A stretch of 6,698 nt of DNA from an uncultured Collinsella sp. (GCA_902496005.1 CABUZI010000090.1:1-6698), one strand, 5' to 3'. Shown: positions 1 to 6,236, counted from the stretch's first letter. Made by a program: numbers and translations. The notes: generated by a model from the letters alone, not told the origin.

Positions 1-854
1 CCTACATGATTGCGATGATGATTCCCAACATGGCTTCGGGCAACATTGCGATTCGCCATAAGGCAAAGGGCCCGACCCTGCCCGTGGTGACCGCTTGCGC
101 GACTTCTGCCCATGCGGTGGGCGAGGCGTTCCGCGCCATCAAGCACGGCTATGCCGACGCGATCCTCGCGGGCGGCGCCGAGGCCGCCATTATCCCCGAT
201 GCCGTTGCGGGCTTTACGTCCTGCCGTGCATTGACCACCAACCCCGATCCCGCGACGGCCTGCCGCCCGTTCGATGCAGACCGCGACGGCTTTGTGATGG
301 GCGAGGGCGCCTGCGTGCTGGTACTCGAGAGCATGGAACATGCACGGGCCCGCGGTGCGCACATTTACGCCGAGGTCGTGGGCTACGGCAACACCGATGA
401 CGCCTACCACATCACGAGTCCCGACCCGGATGCGGCAGGTATCGCCCGTGCGATATCGCTGGCAGTGGCCGAGGGCGACGTTAAGCCTTCCGAGGGCCTC
501 TACATCAACGCCCACGGCACCTCGACCAAGCTCAACGATTCGTCCGAGACGGCGGGCATCAAGCGAGCGCTCGGCGAGGATGCGGCCCGCGCCGCGCACG
601 TCTCGTCGACCAAGTCGATGACCGGCCACATGATCGGTGCCACGGGCGCCATCGAGGTCATGGCCTGCGCCATGGCGCTCGAGCAGGGCGTGGTGCCGCC
701 GACCATTAACTACCACACACCCGATCCCGCCTGCGATCTTGATTACACGCCCAACCGCGCGGTTCGCGCCGACCTTACCTGGGCGCTTTCGACCAACCTG
801 GGCTTTGGCGGGCACAACGCCGCCATCGCGCTGCGTAGATATACGAGGAGCTAG
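1..854 (+). CDS. fabF: 3-oxoacyl-[acyl-carrier-protein] synthase II (KAS II), 5'-truncated by window edge
   Basis: This enzyme condenses malonyl-ACP with a growing acyl-ACP, the chain-elongating step of cytosolic type II fatty-acid synthesis. The reading frame is open to the left edge, so the N-terminus is missing, about 130 residues judging from E. coli FabF. The complete Cys-His-His triad is visible. The nucleophile Cys is in TACATSAH (codon 96-98), the first His in NAHGTST (codon 513-515), and the second in MTGHMIGATGA (codon 627-629). The Cys-His and His-His spacings of 139 and 38 residues nearly equal the 140 and 37 of E. coli FabF. The C-terminal glycine-rich GFGGHNA loop is present and the protein ends at TAG 852-854. 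The Cys-His-His triad separates it from FabH, which uses Cys-His-Asn. KAS II is favoured over KAS I by its clustering with accB, fabZ and accC; FabB remains a minor alternative. The accB ribosome-binding site lies inside its last codons. Confidence 0.96.
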   Translation, partial: YMIAMMIPNMASGNIAIRHKAKGPTLPVVTACATSAHAVGEAFRAIKHGYADAILAGGAEAAIIPDAVAGFTSCRALTTNPDPATACRPFDADRDGFVMGEGACVLVLESMEHARARGAHIYAEVVGYGNTDDAYHITSPDPDAAGIARAISLAVAEGDVKPSEGLYINAHGTSTKLNDSSETAGIKRALGEDAARAAHVSSTKSMTGHMIGATGAIEVMACAMALEQGVVPPTINYHTPDPACDLDYTPNRAVRADLTWALSTNLGFGGHNAAIALRRYTRS

Positions 855-857
855 AGC

Positions 858-1334
858 ATGGATTCCAAAAGACTTGCCGAGATAGCCGATGTGATGGAGG
901 ACCGCGGCCTCACGCGCGTACGCGTTGAGGAGCCCGATGGCACCGCGGTCGAACTCGAGCGCGCGAGCGCCGCGCAGCCGGTTGCCGTGCCCATGCCTAT
1001 GCCGGGTGCCGTGACTGCTCCGGCGGTGGCTCCTGTCGCCGTGCCTGCCGCCGCACCGGAGCCCGCCGCGCAGACGCCTGCCGCCGCACCGGAGCCCAAG
1101 GGCACCGAGGTGACCACTCCCATGGTCGGCGTTTTCTATGCTGCCCCGGCGCCGGGCGACGAGCCGTTTGTGCACGTGGGCTCCAAGGTCAAGGCCGGCG
1201 AGACCCTCTGCATCATCGAGGCCATGAAGGTTCTCAACGAGGTGACGGCAGAGGCGGATGGCGAGGTGCTCGAGATTTGCGTGGCCGACGGCGACCTCGT
1301 GGAGTTCGGCAGCTGCCTCATGAGGATCAGATAG
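858..1334 (+). CDS. accB: Biotin carboxyl carrier protein of acetyl-CoA carboxylase (BCCP)
   Basis: This is the swinging-arm subunit of acetyl-CoA carboxylase. Its biotin is carboxylated by AccC and then donates CO2 to acetyl-CoA at the AccDA carboxyltransferase. The product is 158 residues, close to E. coli AccB (156). Residues 1-35 form a short N-terminal domain. Residues about 36-85 are an Ala/Pro/Val-rich flexible linker. Residues about 86-158 are the biotinyl domain, with the EAMK biotinylation motif and acceptor Lys124. This lysine is 34 residues from the C-terminus, the same distance as in E. coli. The extra thumb segment typical of ACC carrier proteins is present (APAPGDEPF after VGVFY). 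The ATG at 858 is 3 nt after the fabF stop and has a GAGGAG Shine-Dalgarno at 845-850, so the two genes are probably coupled. The linker holds an exact in-frame DNA duplication, listed separately. Biotinylation would need a BirA ligase encoded elsewhere. Confidence 0.97.
   Translation: MDSKRLAEIADVMEDRGLTRVRVEEPDGTAVELERASAAQPVAVPMPMPGAVTAPAVAPVAVPAAAPEPAAQTPAAAPEPKGTEVTTPMVGVFYAAPAPGDEPFVHVGSKVKAGETLCIIEAMKVLNEVTAEADGEVLEICVADGDLVEFGSCLMRIR
1043..1097 (+). repeat. In-frame 22-bp direct repeat within the accB linker
   Basis: The 22 bases at 1043-1064 recur exactly at 1076-1097, offset by 33 bases (11 codons), so the reading frame is kept. Both copies encode PAAAPEP, separated by AAQT. This looks like a slippage or duplication event in a low-complexity Ala/Pro linker that tolerates length change. 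Confidence 0.9.
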
Positions 1335-1338
1335 GTGA
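1333..1338 (+). promoter_or_regulatory. Ribosome-binding site for fabZ overlapping the accB stop codon
   Basis: AGGTGA lies 5 nt before ATG 1344 and shares two bases with the accB stop codon TAG (1332-1334). It favours the ATG at 1344 over the in-frame GTG at 1335, which would sit inside this site. The GTG could in principle use GAGGA at 1322-1326, so the choice is good but not certain. Confidence 0.6.
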
Positions 1339-1343
1339 TATCC

Positions 1344-1766
1344 ATGAACAAAGAAGAGCTCAAGAAGCTGTTACCGCATCGCGAGCCGATGCTTTTGCTC
1401 GACGAGGCCGAGCTGGTGGGCGACGAGGCCCACGGCAAGATCACGATCACGGGCGACGAGTACTTTTTGCAGGGGCATTTTCCGGGAAACCCGGTGGTCC
1501 CCGGCGTGATCCAATGCGAGATGCTCGCCCAGAACTGCTGCGTGCTGCTGATGGGCGATGAGGAGGCGCGCGGCGCGACGCCGTTCTACACGAGTCTGGA
1601 CAAGGTGCGCTTTAAGCGTCCGGTGCGCCCGGGCGACACGGTGGACCTGGTGTGCTCCATCACGCGAGCGCGCGGGCCGTTCCGCTTTGCGACGGGTACT
1701 GCGAGCGTCAACGGTGAGGTTTGCTGCCGCGCCGATATGTCCTTTGCACTCATGCACGAAAGTTAA
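1344..1766 (+). CDS. fabZ: 3-hydroxyacyl-[acyl-carrier-protein] dehydratase
   Basis: FabZ removes water from beta-hydroxyacyl-ACP to give trans-2-enoyl-ACP in each fatty-acid elongation cycle. From ATG 1344 the protein is 140 residues and starts MNKEELKKLLPHREPMLLLD, the usual FabZ opening. The hot-dog-fold active-site helix is clear: GHFPGNPVVPGV followed by EMLAQ. The catalytic residues are His45 and Glu59; their 14-residue spacing matches His54/Glu68 of E. coli FabZ. The short length and the absence of FabA features make a FabA-type isomerase unlikely, although some FabZ homologues also isomerise and sequence alone cannot exclude that. An in-frame GTG at 1335 would add three residues. The gene sits 9 nt after accB and 10 nt before accC, between two carboxylase genes as in Streptococcus and Lactobacillus fab clusters. 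Confidence 0.95.
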   Translation: MNKEELKKLLPHREPMLLLDEAELVGDEAHGKITITGDEYFLQGHFPGNPVVPGVIQCEMLAQNCCVLLMGDEEARGATPFYTSLDKVRFKRPVRPGDTVDLVCSITRARGPFRFATGTASVNGEVCCRADMSFALMHES

Positions 1767-1770
1767 GGAA
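1765..1770 (+). promoter_or_regulatory. Ribosome-binding site for accC on the fabZ stop codon
   Basis: AAGGAA overlaps the fabZ stop TAA (1764-1766) and lies 6 nt before ATG 1777. It fixes the accC start, although the frame stays open upstream to 1558. Confidence 0.75.
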
Positions 1771-1776
1771 GTCTTC

Positions 1777-3120
1777 ATGTTCGACAAAGTGCTCATCGCC
1801 AACCGCGGCGAAGTCGCGGTCCGTGTTATCCGCGCGTGCCGTGATATGGGCATCAAGACCGTCGCCGTCTACTCCACGGCCGATGCGGACGCGCTGCACG
1901 TGCAACTTGCCGACGAGGCGTATTGTATCGGCGGCCCGCGTCTTGCCGAGAGCTACCTCAACGACGATGCCGTGCTCACCTGTGCCGTAAAGTCGGGAGC
2001 TAAGGCAATTCATCCCGGCTATGGCTTTTTCTCCGAGAAGGCGAGCTTCGTGCGCGACTGCGACAAGTATGGCCTGGCGTTTGTCGGCCCCTCGGCCGAG
2101 GTGATCGACAACATGGGCGACAAGGACGCCGCACGTCGAACGGCTGCCGCGGCGGGCGTGCCCATCGTGCCGGGCTGCGATTTGCTCAAAAGCCCCGAGG
2201 AGGCAACGGCCGAGGCCGAGCGCATTGGCTGCCCCGTGCTTATTAAGGCGCGTGCAGGCGGTGGCGGTCGCGGCATTCGTAAGGTCGAGCGCGTGGAAGA
2301 TGCGGCAAAGGCGTTCATCGAGGCGCGTGCCGAGGGAGAGGCCGTTTTTGGCGATGGCGAGTGCTACATGGAGAAGTTCGTCGCGCCGGCGCACCACGTC
2401 GAGGTGCAGATTATGGCCGATAAGCAGGGCCATGTGTTTTCGCTCGGCGAGCGCGAGTGCTCGGTGCAGCGCCGCAACCAAAAGCTGATCGAGGAGAGCC
2501 CCGCGCCGTGCCTCGACGGACACGACGACATTCGTGCTCGCATGCACAAGGCAGCGCGTGACCTGGCTCGTGCCGTCGGCTACGAAGGAGCCGGTACCAT
2601 CGAGTTCCTGTATTCGGACGACGGCGATTTCTACTTTATGGAAATGAACACGCGCTTGCAGGTGGAGCATCCGGTTACGGAGTTTGTGACCGATACCGAC
2701 TTGGTCAAGTGGCAGCTGCGCGTGGCAGCCGGCCAGTCTCTGCCCTTTGAGCAGGAGGACGTTCCGGTCCGCAACCACGCCATGGAGTGCCGCATCAATG
2801 CCGAAACGCCGGACTTTCTGCCGTCATGCGGAACGGTCACCGCGTTGCGTGTGCCGGGTGGTCCGCGCGTGCGCTGGGATTCCGCCATGTTTACCGGTGC
2901 GAACGTTCCTCCGTACTACGACTCCATGCTCGGCAAGCTCATCGTGTGTGCGCCCACGCGCGACGGCGCCATTCGCAAGATGCGCTCGGCCCTGGGCGAG
3001 CTCGTGATTGAGGGCGTGAGCGAGAACAGCGAGCTTCAGCTCGACGTGCTGGCAAACGATGAGTTCTTGTCGGGCATGTATCACACCGATCTGATGGGGC
3101 ATCTCTATGCTGGTGAATAG
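1777..3120 (+). CDS. accC: Biotin carboxylase subunit of acetyl-CoA carboxylase
   Basis: AccC is an ATP-grasp enzyme that uses ATP and bicarbonate to carboxylate the biotin on AccB, the first half-reaction of acetyl-CoA carboxylase in the cytosol. The protein is 447 residues (E. coli AccC has 449). In order it has the N-terminal biotin carboxylase domain beginning FDKVLIANRGEVAVRVIRA, with HPGYGFFSE. Next is the ATP-grasp domain with Lys157 and the glycine-rich loop GGGGRG (161-166). Then comes QRRNQK with catalytic Lys236, and the signature EMNTRLQVEHPVTE with Glu289, Arg293 and Glu297. The C-terminal domain carries PPYYDSMLGKLI. All expected catalytic residues are present. The chosen ATG has a well-placed AAGGAA and gives the family N-terminus; the open frame upstream is only fabZ read in another frame. 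It lacks the carrier and carboxyltransferase extensions of pyruvate carboxylase. The 3' end overlaps accDA by 14 nt. Confidence 0.98.
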   Translation: MFDKVLIANRGEVAVRVIRACRDMGIKTVAVYSTADADALHVQLADEAYCIGGPRLAESYLNDDAVLTCAVKSGAKAIHPGYGFFSEKASFVRDCDKYGLAFVGPSAEVIDNMGDKDAARRTAAAAGVPIVPGCDLLKSPEEATAEAERIGCPVLIKARAGGGGRGIRKVERVEDAAKAFIEARAEGEAVFGDGECYMEKFVAPAHHVEVQIMADKQGHVFSLGERECSVQRRNQKLIEESPAPCLDGHDDIRARMHKAARDLARAVGYEGAGTIEFLYSDDGDFYFMEMNTRLQVEHPVTEFVTDTDLVKWQLRVAAGQSLPFEQEDVPVRNHAMECRINAETPDFLPSCGTVTALRVPGGPRVRWDSAMFTGANVPPYYDSMLGKLIVCAPTRDGAIRKMRSALGELVIEGVSENSELQLDVLANDEFLSGMYHTDLMGHLYAGE

Positions 3121-4831
3121 AAAAGCGAAGACGGTCAACGTCCTCGAGGGGCCGATGACCGAGTCGTGCGCCGAGTTTCCCGCGCGCCACGTGTTTATCA
3201 AGTGTCCGGAGTGCCGCCGTGTGATCGATGAAGCACGTCTACACGACAACCTCGAGGTCTGCCCTCGTTGCGGCAAACACTTTCGCGTGAGCGGTCGCGC
3301 GCGTATGCGCATGACGGTCGACGAGGGCACGTTTGAGGAATGGGATGCCAATCTGGCGTCGGAGGACTTCCTCTCGTTTCCCGGTTATGCCGACAAGCTC
3401 AAGAGCGCGGTCGAGCATTCGGGCGAGCGCGATGCCGTTGTGTGCGGCAAGGGCAAAATCTGCGGTTGCGATACGGCTCTCTTCTTTATGGACGCCAACT
3501 TTATGATGGGCTCGATTGGTTCCGTGGTGGGCGAGAAGATCTGTCGCACATTTGAGCATGCGACCGAGCTGGGATTGCCAGTTGTCGGCTTTACCGTTTC
3601 GGGCGGTGCGCGCATGCAAGAGGGCGTGACATCGCTTATGCAGATGGCCAAGATCTCTGCTGCCGTGAGAAAGCATAGCGAGGCGGGCGGCCTGTATATC
3701 ACGGTGCTCACCGATCCCACGACTGGCGGCGTAACCGCGAGCTTTGCCATGGAGGGCGACATTATCCTGGCCGAGCCCGATGCCCTGACGGCATTTGCCG
3801 GCCCGCGCGTGATCGAGCAGAACATGCACAAGCGCCTGCCCAAGGGATTCCAGCGCTCCGAGTTTTTGCTGGAGCACGGCTTTTGCGATGCCGTTGTTCC
3901 GCGTGGCGAGATTGCGCTCACAGTGGGAGAGCTGCTGGCGCTGCACGAAGGACACGCGCCCGGTCTGGGGGCACCGCACGAGATCGTGCATACGGGTCGC
4001 CGCGGCAAAAAGCTGGGACACTTGTTTAAGCGCTCGGCGGCACCAAAAACCGCGCTCGAGATTGTCAAGCAGACCCGCTCGGCAGATCGCGCCACGGCGG
4101 GTGAGATGATCTCACTGGGCCTGGATGGATTTGTGGAGCTGCACGGCGACCGTTACTTTGGAGACGACGCCGCTGTGGTGGCTGGTATTGGCTGGAAAAA
4201 CGGACGCCCCGTAACGGTCATCGCCATCGAGCGTGGCACCACGACCAAAGAGCGTATGCGCCGCAACTTTGGCATGGCGCATCCCGAGGGCTATCGCAAA
4301 TCGCGTCGCCTGATGCGCCAGGCCGAAAAGTTTGGTCGACCGGTTCTGTGCCTGGTCGATACTTCGGGTGCGTTTTGCGGCATCGGTGCCGAGGAGCGCG
4401 GCCAGGGCGAGGCGATTGCCCAGAATCTCATGGAGATGAGCGGCCTTAAGACGCCGATTGTCTCGGTGGTGACAGGCGAGGGCGGCTCTGGTGGCGCGCT
4501 GGCGCTGTCCGTGGCCGACCGCATCCTGATGCTCTCGAGCTCGGCCTATTCGGTCGTGAGCCCCGAGGCCTGTGCGTCGATCCTGTGGAAGGATACCGAG
4601 CGCGCGAATGAGGCCGCCGAGGCGCTGAAGCTCACGGCCCCCGATCTGCTGGCGCTCGGCATCATCGACGGCATTGTCGACGATAAGGGCCTGTCGCATG
4701 AGGAGATCGCCGGTGCCGTCATGTCCTCGGCATTTGCAGCTTTTGACAAATTGGGTGCGCTCGATGTCGATGAGCTCACCAATCTTCGCTATGAAAAATA
4801 TCGAGCAATCGGTAAGTACCGCATGATGTGA
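3107..4831 (+). CDS. accDA: Fused acetyl-CoA carboxylase carboxyltransferase, beta (AccD) plus alpha (AccA)
   Basis: This protein carries out the second half-reaction of acetyl-CoA carboxylase: CO2 moves from carboxybiotin on AccB to acetyl-CoA, giving malonyl-CoA. The 574-residue product joins two subunits that are separate in E. coli. The AccD part has a zinc ribbon (Cys33, Cys36, Cys52, Cys55 in C-x2-C-x15-C-x2-C), then SGGARMQEG (165-173) and DPTTGGVTASFAMEGD from residue 203. A linker with GRRGKKLGHLFKR precedes the AccA part, which starts near residue 314. That part has ELHGDRYFGDD, RRNFGMAHPEGYRK, GAEERGQGEAIAQNLMEMS and the oxyanion-hole motif GEGGSGGA (457-464). It resembles short streptococcal-type AccA, lacking the long N-terminal helix of E. 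coli AccA. ATG 3107 overlaps the accC end by 14 nt and places the zinc ribbon as in Firmicutes AccD. ATG 3155, after GAGGGG, is an alternative start. No stop or frameshift breaks the junction. Confidence 0.95.
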   Translation: MLVNRKAKTVNVLEGPMTESCAEFPARHVFIKCPECRRVIDEARLHDNLEVCPRCGKHFRVSGRARMRMTVDEGTFEEWDANLASEDFLSFPGYADKLKSAVEHSGERDAVVCGKGKICGCDTALFFMDANFMMGSIGSVVGEKICRTFEHATELGLPVVGFTVSGGARMQEGVTSLMQMAKISAAVRKHSEAGGLYITVLTDPTTGGVTASFAMEGDIILAEPDALTAFAGPRVIEQNMHKRLPKGFQRSEFLLEHGFCDAVVPRGEIALTVGELLALHEGHAPGLGAPHEIVHTGRRGKKLGHLFKRSAAPKTALEIVKQTRSADRATAGEMISLGLDGFVELHGDRYFGDDAAVVAGIGWKNGRPVTVIAIERGTTTKERMRRNFGMAHPEGYRKSRRLMRQAEKFGRPVLCLVDTSGAFCGIGAEERGQGEAIAQNLMEMSGLKTPIVSVVTGEGGSGGALALSVADRILMLSSSAYSVVSPEACASILWKDTERANEAAEALKLTAPDLLALGIIDGIVDDKGLSHEEIAGAVMSSAFAAFDKLGALDVDELTNLRYEKYRAIGKYRMM

Positions 4832-4856
4832 CAAAGGGACAGTCCCTTTGTCACAT
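4826..4856. repeat. Perfect intergenic palindrome overlapping the accDA stop codon
   Basis: The arms 4826-4840 and 4842-4856 are exact inverse complements (15 bp each) around a single central A at 4841. The core reads GACAAAGGGAC on the left and GTCCCTTTGTC on the right. In RNA it could fold into a 14-bp stem with a CAG loop. The accDA stop TGA (4829-4831) lies within the left arm. No T-run follows, so it is not a standard intrinsic terminator, although it may stabilise the mRNA 3' end or attenuate transcription. I recall similar palindromes in Collinsella-type genomes, suggesting a dispersed repeat. That is from memory, unchecked. Confidence 0.85.
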
Positions 4857-4860
4857 GGAG

Positions 4861-4865
4861 AAAGG
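4861..4865 (+). promoter_or_regulatory. Ribosome-binding site for the EIIC gene
   Basis: AAAGG lies 6 nt before ATG 4872, with a second possible core GGAG at 4857-4860 (11 nt away). It supports ATG 4872 over the in-frame TTG at 4848, which lies inside the palindrome and has no ribosome-binding site. Confidence 0.55.
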
Positions 4866-4871
4866 CGTTCC

Positions 4872-6086
4872 ATGCCACAAGTCTCTAAGGCTACGTTGCC
4901 AACGACGTTGAAGTCGATCGCCATGGCTGTGGTGGACTATCTGTCCAAAAGCATGATGTCGGCGCTGCCCTTTATTGTCTGCGCGGCGTTGTTCCGCACC
5001 GTCGCCGCCATTATGGGCGAAGGCATGCTGGGTCTGTGGCCTGCAGATTCCGATATCTATCGCCTGTTCTACAGTTGGCTCTATAACGCCGGCTACTACT
5101 TTTTGCCCATTTATCTTGGTTGGGCGGCCGCCCGCCAGCTCGGTTGCTCGGAGCAGCTGGGCATGATGCTGGGCGGCGTATTGATTGCGCCCGATCTGCT
5201 TAAGCTCGTCGATGCCGCATCGACGACGGGGGCATCGATGACTTCCGTGTATGGTCTGTTTCCCGCGCCGGTCAACGATTACACGACGACTGTTATTCCG
5301 GTTCTCATCTCGGTGCCCGTGCTATGGCGAGTGGAGTGTTTCTTTCAGCGCGTTATCCCTCAGACCGTGGCGTTTTCGTTCGTTCCGTTTGCGACCATGC
5401 TCGTTATGGTTCCGGTTTCGCTGTGTATTACGGCGCCGGCGGGCAGCTATCTGGGCATGCTGTTGGGCCAACTTATGTTTATGCTTGGCAATTCCGGTGG
5501 CATCGTGTCGCTGCTCACGCTCATGGGGCTTGCCGCGGGCTGGGAGTTCCTCAAGATCGCGGGCGTCAGCAACGTTGTCCTATCGCTTGCCTATGCGCAG
5601 TTTATGAGTGTGGGAACGGATTCGTGCATTCTCATTGCCGCGACAATGGCAACGTTCGCCGTTTGGGGCATGCCCTTTGGCGCGTCGCTCCGCGTTGCGG
5701 ATAAGGACGAGAAGGCGCTCATGCTGGGCTATTCAATCTCGGGTGTGCTTGGCGGCGTAAGCGAGCCGGCGCTGTACGGCTGCGGCTTTAAATATGGCAG
5801 GTGCCTGACGTGCATGGCCATTGGCGGCGCCGTCGGAGGCCTTGTTGCAGCCGTGGGCCACGTTACGGCCTATACCATCGGCATGACGAATGTCCTCATG
5901 GTCATTGGCTTTGCCACGGGCGGTATTTCGAACCTGCTGTGGTGCTGCGTTGCCGGCGGCACGGCATTTGCGGCGTCTGCGGCGCTGAGCTACTGTTTTG
6001 GCGTGGTGCCGACGAAGGAGCGAGCGACGGGGGACGGAGCCGATTCACCCGAAACCTCGAAGAGCGTGGCCGAAGTAAGCGCGTAA
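4872..6086 (+). CDS. Stand-alone PTS EIIC-like membrane permease (glucose/beta-glucoside superfamily)
   Basis: The 404-residue polytopic membrane protein resembles the EIIC domain of beta-glucoside/sucrose-type phosphotransferase permeases, which moves the sugar across the membrane while EIIB phosphorylates it. Evidence includes YYFLPIYLGWAAARQLG (75-91), the stretch TTTVIPVLISVPVL, and the hallmark GVSEPALYG around residues 295-303 with Glu298. This last motif is the GITEP motif of the superfamily. About ten hydrophobic segments are apparent. There is no EIIB domain with its phosphocysteine, and no EIIA. The protein ends in a hydrophilic tail of about 26 residues. Where BglF-like proteins have a conserved GLHW-type segment, this one reads IAGVSNVV (around 229-236), so the substrate site is changed. 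It may need EIIA/EIIB from elsewhere, or may act as a non-PTS transporter or sensor. It starts 40 nt after accDA, with no clear promoter between, so read-through from the fab operon is possible. Substrate unknown. Confidence 0.85.
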   Translation: MPQVSKATLPTTLKSIAMAVVDYLSKSMMSALPFIVCAALFRTVAAIMGEGMLGLWPADSDIYRLFYSWLYNAGYYFLPIYLGWAAARQLGCSEQLGMMLGGVLIAPDLLKLVDAASTTGASMTSVYGLFPAPVNDYTTTVIPVLISVPVLWRVECFFQRVIPQTVAFSFVPFATMLVMVPVSLCITAPAGSYLGMLLGQLMFMLGNSGGIVSLLTLMGLAAGWEFLKIAGVSNVVLSLAYAQFMSVGTDSCILIAATMATFAVWGMPFGASLRVADKDEKALMLGYSISGVLGGVSEPALYGCGFKYGRCLTCMAIGGAVGGLVAAVGHVTAYTIGMTNVLMVIGFATGGISNLLWCCVAGGTAFAASAALSYCFGVVPTKERATGDGADSPETSKSVAEVSA

Positions 6087-6093
6087 ACCTGTG

Positions 6094-6118
6094 CGACACA
6101 AGGACGATTCCTTTGCCA
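6094..6118. repeat. Degenerate copy of the 4826-4856 palindrome
   Basis: These 25 bases match the 25-base core of the upstream palindrome at 18 positions without gaps. Shared blocks include GACA near the left end, GGAC in the middle and CCTTTG on the right. Its own symmetry is imperfect. It lies 7 nt after the EIIC stop codon. It could be an eroded copy of the same dispersed repeat, or a different subtype of it. Confidence 0.5.
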
Positions 6119-6124
6119 TATTCC

Positions 6125-6157
6125 AAGGCCGTGGCCCGTGTGGGTTGCGGCCTTTTT
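6125..6157 (+). terminator. Rho-independent terminator after the EIIC gene
   Basis: AAGGCCG (6125-6131) pairs perfectly with CGGCCTT (6148-6154). The stem continues inward through three G-U wobble pairs and three G-C pairs (6135-6137 with 6142-6144), closing on a 4-nt GTGT loop. A run of five T (6153-6157) follows directly. This is a strong + strand terminator, probably ending transcripts from EIIC and any read-through from the fab operon. No matching A-run supports bidirectional use. Confidence 0.9.
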
Positions 6158-6183
6158 GTATCTGGGGGACAAAGTGACTACAC

Positions 6184-6189
6184 TACAAT
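6184..6189 (+). promoter_or_regulatory. Possible -10 element for the CDF gene
   Basis: TACAAT matches five of six bases of the TATAAT consensus. It lies between the terminator and the CDF start, where a new promoter is expected. No good -35 hexamer is found 16-18 bases upstream. TTGAGC at 6194-6199 resembles a -35 but has no -10 at the right distance. An A/T-rich tract at 6200-6212 could be part of the promoter instead. Confidence 0.25.
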
Positions 6190-6236
6190 CCGTTTGAGCA
6201 ATAGATATATAGGTAGCACCGTGGGGGCGGATGTAG

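Noticed and set aside
1558..1776. N-terminal extension of accC from an upstream ATG
   Set aside because: The stretch is fabZ read in another frame. AccC starts canonically at ATG 1777 with a good ribosome-binding site, giving the normal family length.
1750..2778. Long open frame of 342 codons on the minus strand
   Set aside because: It lies wholly opposite accC, whose motifs are complete. High-GC third positions commonly keep the opposite frame open. The translation shows no recognisable domain.
3239..4021. Minus-strand open frame of 260 codons opposite accDA
   Set aside because: It is a shadow of the AccD coding sequence with no recognisable motif and no independent ribosome-binding site or promoter.
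4826..4860. Palindrome as a rho-independent terminator
   Set aside because: The stem is followed by TGGAGAAAGG rather than a T-run, so classical intrinsic termination is not supported.
4848..4871. EIIC start at TTG 4848
   Set aside because: The TTG is inside the palindrome with no Shine-Dalgarno. ATG 4872 has one and gives a sensible N-terminus.
4112..4924. Minus-strand open frame of 270 codons opposite the end of accDA
   Set aside because: It is antisense to the AccA part and runs through the palindrome; no family features are visible.
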